From contig NZ_JNXT01000016.1 in the NCBI RefSeq assembly GCF_000716675.1, positions 1 through 64,000 of the forward strand: a stretch of DNA of 64,000 nucleotides, read 5' to 3'. The translations under genes and the position numbers were made by a program. The notes under the pieces were generated by a model. The model saw nothing but the letters and a program-made list of their open reading frames with translations. It made no database searches and had not been told where the DNA came from. The first letter of the stretch is position 1. Every line of letters begins with the position of its first letter. Source of the DNA: Streptomyces alboflavus (GTDB taxonomy: Bacteria; Actinomycetota; Actinomycetes; Streptomycetales; Streptomycetaceae). This document shows, piece by piece, positions 35,803 through 43,438 of the stretch.

Positions 35803-36459
35803 GTGATTGAAGTACGGCGCTCCGGTGAGCGGTATCCCGGGGGCGACCCCATGGCGGGGATCGACTCCTTCCACGCCTTCTCCTTCGGGCCCTACTACGA
35901 GCCCGACAACCTCCGCTTCGGCGCGCTGCTCGCCTGCAACGAGGAGCACCTCGCGCCCGGCGCCGGGTTCGACGAGCATCCGCACAGCCACACCGAGATC
36001 GTCACCTGGGTCGTCGCGGGCGAGCTGACCCACCGCGACTCCACGGGGCACGAGTCCGTCGTCCGTCGCGGCGACGTCCAGCACCTCAGCGCGGGCGCGG
36101 GGGTCCGGCACGTCGAGCGCAACGCGGGCCCCGAGCCGCTCACCTTCCTCCAGATGTGGCTGACCCCCAAGGACCCCGGCGGCCCCCCGGCCTACGACAT
36201 CGTCCGCGGCATCGCCGACTCCACGCCCTACGCCGTCCCCGCCGCCTCCGCCCTCCTCCACGTCCGCCGCCTGGCCCCCGGCGAACGCACGGCCCTGCCC
36301 GACGCCCCGGCGGTCTACGTCCATGTGGTCGCCGGTGAAGTCGCCCTGTCCGACGAGGAGTTGGGTGCGGGGGACTCGGCGCGGGTGACGGGGGAGCGGG
36401 GGTTGGACGTGGTGTCGTACGGAGGGAGGGCGGAGCTGTTGGTGTGGGAGATGGGGTAG
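35803..36459 (+). CDS. Pirin-family cupin protein
   Basis: The product is 218 residues from GTG 35803. The pirin metal site is HPHSHTEIVTWVVAGELTHRDSTG, with His59-like residues and a Glu; a second His/Glu set follows in GAGVRHVERNAGP. Some pirins are quercetinases; others bind transcription factors or enzymes. TACGGT seven bases before the GTG suggests a leaderless message. It is divergent from fasR. Confidence 0.9.
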   Translation: MIEVRRSGERYPGGDPMAGIDSFHAFSFGPYYEPDNLRFGALLACNEEHLAPGAGFDEHPHSHTEIVTWVVAGELTHRDSTGHESVVRRGDVQHLSAGAGVRHVERNAGPEPLTFLQMWLTPKDPGGPPAYDIVRGIADSTPYAVPAASALLHVRRLAPGERTALPDAPAVYVHVVAGEVALSDEELGAGDSARVTGERGLDVVSYGGRAELLVWEMG

Positions 36460-36472
36460 GGCTTCGCCGTGC

Positions 36473-37288
36473 CTAGAGTTCGGCCAGCACCGCGTCCGTG
36501 AACGTCGGCCAGACCTCCACGGCCCACGGCCCGAAAGCCCGGTCCGTCAGGGCCACGCACGCGGCGCCCGCGTCCGGATCCACCCAGAGGAACGTTCCCG
36601 CCTGCCCGAAGTGCCCAAAGGCCCGCGGCGACGACGAACTCCCCGTCCAGTGCGGTGACTTCCCGTCCCGGATCTCGAACCCGAGCCCCCAGTCGTTGGG
36701 ATTCTGGTGCCCGTACCCGGGAAGCACGCCCTTGAGCCCGGGCCAGGCCACGGACATGGCCTCGGCGACGGTCCGCGGGTCGAGCAGCCGCGGCCGCTGC
36801 ACCTCGGCGGCGAACCGCACGAGGTCGTCCACGGTCGACACCCCGTCCTTCGCGGGCGAGGCCCCGCCGTCCAGGAACGTCGAGGACATCCCGAGCGGCT
36901 CCAGGACGGCCTGGCGCAGATAGTCCGCGAAGGGGATCTCGGTGGCCTTGGCGATGTGCTCGCCGAGCACCTCGAACCCGGCGTTGGAGTACAGCCGCCG
37001 CGTCCCCGGCGCCGCCGCCACCTGGTGCTCGTCGAAGGCGAGCCCGCTGGTGTGCGCGAGCAGATGCCGCACGGTGGCACCGTCCGGCCCGGCGGGCTCG
37101 TCCAGCTCGATCGCCCCCTCCTCGTACGCGACGAGCGCCGCGTACGCCGCGAGGGGCTTGGTGACGGAGGCGAGGGCGAACTGCCGCCCGGTGGGCCCGC
37201 GCGTCCCCGCGACGGTGCCGTCCGCGCGGACGACGGCGGCGGCAGCGGTCGGGACCGGCCAGTTCTCGATCAACGCCAGGCTCTGCAT
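36473..37288 (-). CDS. Serine hydrolase of the beta-lactamase/DD-peptidase family
   Basis: The product is 271 residues, with no signal peptide. The active-site motifs are SVTK (SxxK, near residue 41), YSN (YxN, near 100) and HFGQAGT in place of KTG. Lack of an export signal suggests a cytoplasmic esterase or peptidase rather than a cell-wall enzyme. It runs with the GNAT gene downstream of it in the reverse order, 9 bp apart. Confidence 0.88.
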   Translation of the reverse strand: MQSLALIENWPVPTAAAAVVRADGTVAGTRGPTGRQFALASVTKPLAAYAALVAYEEGAIELDEPAGPDGATVRHLLAHTSGLAFDEHQVAAAPGTRRLYSNAGFEVLGEHIAKATEIPFADYLRQAVLEPLGMSSTFLDGGASPAKDGVSTVDDLVRFAAEVQRPRLLDPRTVAEAMSVAWPGLKGVLPGYGHQNPNDWGLGFEIRDGKSPHWTGSSSSPRAFGHFGQAGTFLWVDPDAGAACVALTDRAFGPWAVEVWPTFTDAVLAEL

Positions 37289-37297
37289 GCCCCGAGC

Positions 37298-37795
37298 CTA
37301 AGCGCCCGTGAGTTTCAGCTGCATGTAGGGGTCGGGCTTGCGGACGAACCCGAGCGAGGCGTACAGCGGCTCGGCCTCGGGCGACGCGGTCAGGTCGACC
37401 TGCCCGGCGCCCCGCTCCCGGAACCAGTCGAGCAGCGCCTCCACGCAGGCGCGCGAGAAGCCCCGGCGGCGCATGCCGGGGTCGGTGGCGACGCTGAAGA
37501 CGTAACCGGCGACACCGTGCGGATTGCCCGCGCGCCCGATGCGGTACTCCAGGGTGCCCACGGCCAGCGCGGCGAGGGCACCGGACCGCTCGGGGTGGTC
37601 GACGACGAACGCGGCGAAGTTCCCGTCGGGGTCGGCGAGGCGCTCGCGCACGGTGGGGATGGACTCGGCGTGCCAGTCGGTGACGGAGGCGGCGGGCAGG
37701 GTGCCGTCCAGGGTGAGCACGGAGTCGATCATGACCTGGCGCAGGCGTATGACTTCTTCGGCGTCCGCCGCCGCGGCGCGTCGTACAGCATTCAT
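37298..37795 (-). CDS. GNAT-family N-acetyltransferase
   Basis: The product is 165 residues from ATG 37795. The acetyl-CoA loop is ATDPGMRRRGFSRACVEAL, followed by the YASLGFVRK motif. Members transfer an acetyl group to an amine; the substrate is unknown. It lies just upstream of the serine hydrolase gene on the same strand, 9 bp apart, so the two are probably co-transcribed. Confidence 0.9.
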   Translation of the reverse strand: MNAVRRAAAADAEEVIRLRQVMIDSVLTLDGTLPAASVTDWHAESIPTVRERLADPDGNFAAFVVDHPERSGALAALAVGTLEYRIGRAGNPHGVAGYVFSVATDPGMRRRGFSRACVEALLDWFRERGAGQVDLTASPEAEPLYASLGFVRKPDPYMQLKLTGA

Positions 37796-37870
37796 GGGCC
37801 GCACGGTAGCCACCGCACCCCGGCGCCGTCCCGTGGATTACGGCCGGGTCCGGCGATCTTTCGGATTGCC

Positions 37871-37902
37871 CTTGCTTGGAGTGCGCTCCAAGGTTCTAGC
37901 GT
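37871..37902 (+). promoter_or_regulatory. MerR-type promoter with palindrome in a 19-bp spacer
   Basis: TTGCTT (37872-37877) and TAGCGT (37897-37902) are 19 bp apart, the long spacing typical of MerR-controlled promoters. The spacer is filled by CTTGGAGTGCGCTCCAAG (37875-37892), a palindrome with 7-bp arms. The merR start follows seven bases after the -10, so the mRNA is leaderless and the gene is probably autoregulated. Confidence 0.85.
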
Positions 37903-37909
37903 GGGGGCC

Positions 37910-38365
37910 ATGACGGTGATGGAGACCACCCCCGCACCTACACCCGCCCCCACCCGCGACCCGGCCGCGCCCGAGATCTGCCCGCCCCCGCCCGCCCATC
38001 CGCGCCCGGACGGGCAGGACCACTACACGATCAGCGAGGTCGTCGCGGTGACCGGTCTGACCGCGCACACCCTGCGCTGGTACGAGCGGATCGGCCTGAT
38101 GCCGCACATCGACCGCTCCCACACGGGCCAGCGCCGCTACCGCAACCGTGACCTGGACTGGCTGACCCTCGTCGGCAAGCTGCGCCTGACCGGGATGCCG
38201 GTCGCCGACATGGTGCGCTACGCGGAGCTGGTGCGCGAGGGCGAGCAGACCTTCGCGCAGCGCCGGGAGCTCCTGGAGCGCACCCGCAGGGACGTCCGGG
38301 CCCGGATCGCGGAGCTCCAGGGCACGCTCGCCGTCCTGGACCACAAGATCGACATCTACTCCTGA
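37910..38365 (+). CDS. MerR-family transcriptional regulator
   Basis: The product is 151 residues from ATG 37910. After a Pro-rich tail of about 35 residues, the MerR helix-turn-helix is YTISEVVAVTGLTAHTLRWYERIGL, followed by the wing (GQRRYRNRD) and a coiled dimer helix ending in LDHKIDIYS. It lacks metal-binding cysteines, so a small organic ligand or stress signal is likelier. Its promoter carries its probable operator, and the aldo-keto reductase gene follows 55 bp downstream. Confidence 0.92.
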   Translation: MTVMETTPAPTPAPTRDPAAPEICPPPPAHPRPDGQDHYTISEVVAVTGLTAHTLRWYERIGLMPHIDRSHTGQRRYRNRDLDWLTLVGKLRLTGMPVADMVRYAELVREGEQTFAQRRELLERTRRDVRARIAELQGTLAVLDHKIDIYS

Positions 38366-38420
38366 GCCCCGGCCGCCCCACCACCCCCACCACCCTGAAT
38401 CCCAGCGGAGGCACGACCAA

Positions 38421-39428
38421 GTGAAGATCAACACCGCCCGGCTCGGCACGGCAGGCCCCGAGGTCGGCGTCCAGGGCCTCGGCTGCATGGGCATGAGCTT
38501 CGCGTACGGCCCGACGGACGCCGACGAGGCAAGGGCCACCCTGGAGCGGGCGCTCGACCTGGGCGTCACGCTCTACGACACCGCCGACGCGTACGCTGCC
38601 GGCGAGAACGAGAAGTTCCTCGCCCCCTTCTTCGCGGCGCACCGCGACGAGGTCGTCATCGCCACGAAGTTCGCCCTGTCCATCGACCCGGCCGACCCGA
38701 CGAAGCGGACCATCAACAACGCGCCGGAGTACATACGCGCCTGCGTCGACGCCAGCCTGAGCCGCCTCGGCGTGGACGCCATCGACCTCTACTACATGCA
38801 CCGCCGCGACCCGCGCGTGCCGATCGAGGAGACGGTCGGCGTGATGGCCGAGCTTGTCGCCGCGGGCAAGGTCAAGCACCTCGGGCTCAGCGAGGTCACC
38901 GGCGACGAGCTGCGCGCCGCGCACGCCGTGCACCCGATCGCGGCCCTGCAGTCGGAGTGGTCGCTGTTCAGCCGCGACATCGAGCGCGCCGTCGTCCCGG
39001 CCGCCGCCGAGCTCGGCGTGACCCTGGTCCCGTACTCCCCGCTCGGCCGCGGCTTCCTGACCGGCTCCTTCGTGAGCGCCGACAAGGAGCTGACCGAGGA
39101 CGACGTCCGCCGCATGCAGCCCCGCTTCACCGGCGCCAACGCCGAGGCGAACGCGGCCCTCCTCGCCCCGATCCGCGAGGTCGCCGCCGCGCACGGGGCG
39201 ACCCCGGCCCAGGTGGCCCTGGCCTGGGTGCAACAGCGGGCCGAGGCTCACGACCTCCCCGTGGTCCCCATCCCCGGCACCCGCAAGCGCACCCGCCTGG
39301 AGGAGAACACGGCGTCCACACGCATCACCCTGACGCCCGCCGAACTGGCCCTCCTGGACCCGATCGCGGGCAAGGTGGCGGGGGACCGCTACGCGGACAT
39401 GACGTTCTCGTCGGCGGGCCGCGAGTAG
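38421..39428 (+). CDS. Aldo/keto reductase
   Basis: The product is 335 residues from GTG 38421. The tetrad is visible: D in YDTADAYA (with the Tyr), K in VIATKF and H in YYMHRRD. The NADPH-binding end includes PIPGTRKRTRLEEN. It is of the AKR13/YakC-like group, reducing aldehydes or ketones. It is likely co-transcribed with merR and may detoxify the inducer. Confidence 0.93.
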   Translation: MKINTARLGTAGPEVGVQGLGCMGMSFAYGPTDADEARATLERALDLGVTLYDTADAYAAGENEKFLAPFFAAHRDEVVIATKFALSIDPADPTKRTINNAPEYIRACVDASLSRLGVDAIDLYYMHRRDPRVPIEETVGVMAELVAAGKVKHLGLSEVTGDELRAAHAVHPIAALQSEWSLFSRDIERAVVPAAAELGVTLVPYSPLGRGFLTGSFVSADKELTEDDVRRMQPRFTGANAEANAALLAPIREVAAAHGATPAQVALAWVQQRAEAHDLPVVPIPGTRKRTRLEENTASTRITLTPAELALLDPIAGKVAGDRYADMTFSSAGRE

Positions 39429-39440
39429 GAACGGCGCAGA

Positions 39441-39483
39441 GGGGCCCTGTAAGGGGCGCGGGGAACTGCGCGAGCAACCCCCG
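39441..39483. repeat. Dispersed Streptomyces intergenic repeat
   Basis: The segment includes AAGGGGCGCGGGGAACTGCG, a motif I recognise as very common between Streptomyces genes and able to form a stem-loop. It lies just after the aldo-keto reductase stop and may serve as terminator. Confidence 0.7.
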
Positions 39484-39544
39484 CGCTCCCGCGGACGGCA
39501 AGGACCAACCCGCCCCACCCCGAACCCCGAAGCCCAGCGGCAGG

Positions 39545-40411
39545 CTAAAGCTCAGCGAGCAACTCGGCCTTCTTCGCAGTGAATTCGTCATCCGTGAGCA
39601 ACCCGGCCTGGTGCAACTCCCCAAGATGCCGAATCCGCTCGGCGATGTCCGCGGGATCACGCCGGACGGCGGGCGCGGCAGCGGGGATCACGGCGGGCGC
39701 GGGCCCCGAGGCCCGCACGGCGGCGAGCACGGACGCCGCGAAGGGCAACGACTCGTGCACGGGGCCGTAGCCGAGGCCGAACACGACGGCCGCCGGATCC
39801 TGGTCCGCCTGCGCGGGCTGCGCGGGCTGTGCCTCGCGGCGCAGCAGCCGCAGATGGCCCTCGAAGACCTCCGGCGAGCGCCACTCGACCCCGCTCAGGT
39901 CGGTGACCAGGAAACTCTGGTCACCGGCCTTCCACTTCGCCGACGAGGCCCCCGTCCAGAACCAGCGGAACGCCACCGTCTTGCCGTCGAAGGACGCCTT
40001 CCCGTCGTACGCCTTGAACTGCAGCGGCGCCTCGGGCGCGGCCACCAGATGGCGCTCCGCCGGGCCCGGGTCGTCCGAGGGGAGGGCGGCGCGCAGCTCG
40101 TCCGCGTAGTACTCGGCGAGCGTCTCGCGCTCCGCCGGGAGCACCAGGCGGTAGGGATCGGAGCCGTCCTTGAGCTGTCCCGCCGCCGCCTCCATGAGCG
40201 GATCGGCGCCCGGTCTCGGGACGGCGTGCAGGACGGTCGTCCCGCGTTTGCCCGGTGTGAGCGTGACCCCCGCGATCGCCTCATGAGGGATGCGGCGCTC
40301 ACCGAGAGCCTGGAACAGCTTCGGCGTACGGATCCCCCGTTCGAAGCGGATGAGCACGGAGTCGGACTCGAACTCCCAGGCGGCGTGAAATCCGGCCAGT
40401 ACATCACCCAT
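39545..40411 (-). CDS. DUF4429 domain protein with C-terminal SHOCT motif
   Basis: The product is 288 residues from ATG 40411 (ATG 40420 possible). Two DUF4429-like repeats cover about residues 10-210, and the last 35 residues form a SHOCT motif (IRHLGELHQAGLLTDDEF), which often mediates protein or membrane association. No enzymatic residues are seen. Function is unknown. Confidence 0.85.
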   Translation of the reverse strand: MGDVLAGFHAAWEFESDSVLIRFERGIRTPKLFQALGERRIPHEAIAGVTLTPGKRGTTVLHAVPRPGADPLMEAAAGQLKDGSDPYRLVLPAERETLAEYYADELRAALPSDDPGPAERHLVAAPEAPLQFKAYDGKASFDGKTVAFRWFWTGASSAKWKAGDQSFLVTDLSGVEWRSPEVFEGHLRLLRREAQPAQPAQADQDPAAVVFGLGYGPVHESLPFAASVLAAVRASGPAPAVIPAAAPAVRRDPADIAERIRHLGELHQAGLLTDDEFTAKKAELLAEL

Positions 40412-40486
40412 GCGGCTCATCGTATGCGGCACGCGCTTCTCCGTCTCTCCTGCGGCGGGCCGCTGTTTCGTCGATTTCTACGCGCG

Positions 40487-41698
40487 TCAGGCCGCTGTCG
40501 TACCGGACATACCTTCCCGGCAGGCCACGGACTGAACGGCGCAGCGCACCTTGTCGTACGCGCCGACGCCGATCTGGGCGAAGTTGCGCAGGCTGTCCGT
40601 GCCCGGCTCGAAGTAGCCCGTGTGGCCCCGGGCGCGGTCGGCGGACACCACGCGCGCGCCGAAGCCCGCGGAGACGGGGTCGGCGCCGTGGCCGAGCCCG
40701 CCGACTTCCATGTGCGGCACATCCTGGATCCAGTCGTCGCTGTCCCGTGCGGCCCAGATCCGCGCGCGGCTGCCGAGGCCCGTGGCGCTGTCGGCGCGCA
40801 TGCCGGGGCTGCCCGCGACCGCGATGTCGGTGACCCGCGACGGCAGCCGGTGGGCCGCGACTCCGCACACCACGGAGCCGTAGCTGTGGCAGTACAGCGC
40901 CACCGCGGCCCGGCCGGGCAGCGCGCTCACCAGTGAGTCGAGGCGGACGGCCCCGTCGTCGGCGCGCATCGAGGTGGCCGCGTCCACGCCGAGGCCGACG
41001 GGCGCGGTGTAGTCGGCCCAGGCGATCACGGCGGTCCGCGCGCGGGGGTCGACCGCGCGCTCCGCGCGGTACAGCGACTGCGCCATGCCGACGGGCGCCG
41101 CGTACTTGCGCTGGGTGCGCTCGAAGGTGAGGACGTTCGTGTCGACTCCGGGCACCACGACCGACACCCGTGCGGCCCGGTCGAGGTCTCCGTAGACCTC
41201 GGCCATGCGCCCCGACCCCATCGGGTCGAAGGCGAGGACCTGGCGGTCCGGGCGCATCATCACGCCGAACCGCTTCATCCTGCGCTCCGCCTCCTGCTTG
41301 CCCACGGGCGAGAGGCGGTCGTCGTGGACGCGCTTCTTCTCGATCGCGCGCGCCTGTTGCAGGGCGACGCGGTTCGCGTGGTACCGCAGTTGTACGGGGG
41401 CGCCGTTCATGTTGCCGACGGCGAGGGGGTACCGGGCGGCGAGGCGCGTGCGCTGCTGAGCGGTGAGCGAGGCGAAGAACCGGGCGATCCTGACCGCGGG
41501 TGCGCCGGAGTCGGGCAGGTCACGCCCGTCGATGCGCCCGCGGTCCCAGGCGGCCAGGGTGGCTTCGAGCGGCGATCCTGCGCCGTTGTGCTGGCGCACC
41601 GCGGTCCAGCCGGTGGTCGCGAGCATGACGAACACCACGGTGAGCGCGAGCAGTGCGCGCCAGACGCCGAGTTGGGGGGATGAGTCGAAGGAAGTCAC
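40487..41698 (-). CDS. Membrane-anchored alpha/beta hydrolase (DUF1023 type)
   Basis: The product is 403 residues from GTG 41698. A hydrophobic segment near residue 12-30 (VWRALLALTVVFVMLATTGW) anchors it. The catalytic segment ALYCHSYGSVVCG contains the nucleophile Ser, in a DUF1023-type fold, and DSDDWIQDVPH supplies acidic residues. The likely activity is an extracytoplasmic esterase. TAGGGT 8 nt before the start suggests a leaderless mRNA. Confidence 0.85.
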   Translation of the reverse strand: MTSFDSSPQLGVWRALLALTVVFVMLATTGWTAVRQHNGAGSPLEATLAAWDRGRIDGRDLPDSGAPAVRIARFFASLTAQQRTRLAARYPLAVGNMNGAPVQLRYHANRVALQQARAIEKKRVHDDRLSPVGKQEAERRMKRFGVMMRPDRQVLAFDPMGSGRMAEVYGDLDRAARVSVVVPGVDTNVLTFERTQRKYAAPVGMAQSLYRAERAVDPRARTAVIAWADYTAPVGLGVDAATSMRADDGAVRLDSLVSALPGRAAVALYCHSYGSVVCGVAAHRLPSRVTDIAVAGSPGMRADSATGLGSRARIWAARDSDDWIQDVPHMEVGGLGHGADPVSAGFGARVVSADRARGHTGYFEPGTDSLRNFAQIGVGAYDKVRCAVQSVACREGMSGTTAA

Positions 41699-42134
41699 TG
41701 CGGGACACCCTAGGAGAAGCGCGAAGCCTCCCGTGCACGGGGTGAGGCAGATCACGTTTCTAGAGGGGTAATTGTGGTGAAGCGGACACTTCCCTTGCGT
41801 TTTCGTCACGCTCTGTGCGTAGGGTGCGTACGAGGCGCATGTGCGGCGCGTGGTCACGCGGAGTGCGCCGTGGTCACTCAACGTGGGCGCGCCGGTGGGA
41901 AAGTCGGCCCGGTCAGCCCGCGTGCCAGTCCGCGGAGAGCACCGGGCCCAGGTGGTCCCGACACACCCAGGGGAAGTCCCGCAGCCGGGAGAAGCCGTCT
42001 CAGGGAAAGTCCTCCGGGTCCGCTCGGGGGGCTTTCGCCTATCAGGGTGAGCGGTACGAGAACCCCTTTCCGGCCCCGTGTCCCACGGTCGAGAGTGGCG
42101 ACAAGTGAGCGATACGACACGGGGGTTGAAGCAC
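41699..42134. other. 436-bp divergent intergenic region
   Basis: No supported gene; the ORF at 41815-42108 has no family resemblance. A leftward TAGGGT (41707-41712) lies before the hydrolase gene. Rightward, TTGCGT (41795-41800) and TAGGGT (41820-41825) are 19 bp apart, a weak promoter candidate. Confidence 0.45.
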
Positions 42135-42548
42135 ATGCGTACGACCACGCGATCCACCTTGCCCGCCGCCACGGCCGGAGCCACGGCCGTCCTCGCACTG
42201 ACCACGGCCGCCCTGGCCGCCGTGGTCCTGACGCCCGCACACGCCGGGGCCGCGGGACCACCACGGCTCGGCGGCTGCGGCCCCGGGGAGCTCTGCCTCT
42301 GGGAGAAGGCCGGTTTCAAGGGCCAACGCCACACGTACGAGCTGGCCGGTACGGACATCGAGAGCTGTGTCGCGCTGCCGGAGGGGGGCAGCGCGCAGGC
42401 CATCGCCAACCGCACCGGCCGGCCCGTCACGACGTACCAGTCGGCGGAGTGCGCCGAGACGGGGGAGTTCAACACCTATCCGGGCACCGGCACCTGGGCC
42501 CCGGAGTCGCCCTACAAGGTGCGGGCGTTCAAGATCTGGGAGAGCTGA
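42135..42548 (+). CDS. Secreted peptidase-inhibitor family I36-type protein
   Basis: The product is 137 residues. A long signal peptide (about 1-37, AHAGA site) precedes a domain with CGPGELCLWEKAGFKGQRHTY, the I36 start, and a conserved Cys pair later. The founding I36 member is the Streptomyces metalloprotease inhibitor SMI; most relatives are untested. It may inhibit secreted proteases, such as the host's own metalloproteases. Confidence 0.85.
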   Translation: MRTTTRSTLPAATAGATAVLALTTAALAAVVLTPAHAGAAGPPRLGGCGPGELCLWEKAGFKGQRHTYELAGTDIESCVALPEGGSAQAIANRTGRPVTTYQSAECAETGEFNTYPGTGTWAPESPYKVRAFKIWES

Positions 42549-43338
42549 TCGGCGGTCCCGCCTCGCCGACGGAGTCCTCGGCCGCGGCCTGGCGGGGCAC
42601 GGTGGTCTTCACGGGCCCCCCGGACAGGGCACTGACCTGCGCGCGCAGGGCGATGACCTCCGCGGTCAGGGACTCGATCGCGGCGGTCTGGCGGCGCTCC
42701 TCGGCGTCGTCCTTCTCGAAGCGGGCGATGAACCACGCCGCGATGTTGGCGGTGACGACACCGAGCAGCGCGATGCCCGACAGCATCAGGCCGACCGCGA
42801 GCACCCGGCCGAGCCCGGTCGTCGGCGCGTGATCGCCGTAGCCCACGGTGGTCATCGTGGTGAAGGACCACCACACGGCGTCGCCCAGCGTCTTGATGTT
42901 GCCGTCCGGCGACTCCCGCTCCACCGAGAGCACGGCCAGCGAGCCGAACATCAGCAGACCGACCACGGTGCCCACGACGTAGGTCGTCATTCGGATCTGC
43001 GACGCCATCCGGGCCCGCCGGCCGACCAGGAGGAGGGTGGAGACGAGCCGCAGCAGCCGCAGCGGCTGGATCATCGGCAGGACCACGGCGCACAGGTCGA
43101 GCCAGTGCGTGCGCACGAACCGGGCACGGTGCTCGGCGAGCGTGAGCCGCACCAGATAGTCGACGGCGAACGAACCCCAGACGACCCACTCCACCGCGGT
43201 GCAGGCGCTCGTCACGGACTCACTCGCCTCGGGTCTGACGATCGGCACGGCGTAGGCGACCGCGAAGGCCACGGCGAGCGCGAGCAGCGGACGCTGCGTC
43301 CGGCGCTCCCAACGGACCTGTGCCGACTGTTCCTTCAT
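42529..43338 (-). CDS. Voltage-gated-like potassium channel
   Basis: The product is 269 residues from ATG 43338. The first four to five helices form a voltage-sensor-like region (LRLLRLVSTLLLVGRRAR resembles S4). The pore helix and selectivity filter TTVGYGD lie near residue 170, with one more helix after it. A C-terminal coiled coil (ERRQTAAIESLTAEVIALRA) should aid tetramer assembly. TACGAT six bases upstream may be a leaderless -10. It overlaps the convergent I36-type gene by 20 bp. Confidence 0.92.
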   Translation of the reverse strand: MKEQSAQVRWERRTQRPLLALAVAFAVAYAVPIVRPEASESVTSACTAVEWVVWGSFAVDYLVRLTLAEHRARFVRTHWLDLCAVVLPMIQPLRLLRLVSTLLLVGRRARMASQIRMTTYVVGTVVGLLMFGSLAVLSVERESPDGNIKTLGDAVWWSFTTMTTVGYGDHAPTTGLGRVLAVGLMLSGIALLGVVTANIAAWFIARFEKDDAEERRQTAAIESLTAEVIALRAQVSALSGGPVKTTVPRQAAAEDSVGEAGPPISSPRS

Positions 43339-43438
43339 ACCCGCATCGTAGAAAGCCCGACGGGCGGTGGCCCCACGGCCCGCCGCCCGTCGCACTGATG
43401 AGGTGTTTATGTGCCGGTCGTGCCGGTTGTTCCGGCCG

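Noticed and set aside
41815..42108. A 97-residue Arg/Ser-rich frame in the hydrolase-I36 gap
   Set aside because: No ribosome site, no homology features and unusual composition; treated as non-coding.
40487..42475. A 662-residue version of the DUF1023-type hydrolase
   Set aside because: The extra N-terminal part reads through an intergenic region and a divergent gene; GTG 41698 with a leaderless -10 fits better.
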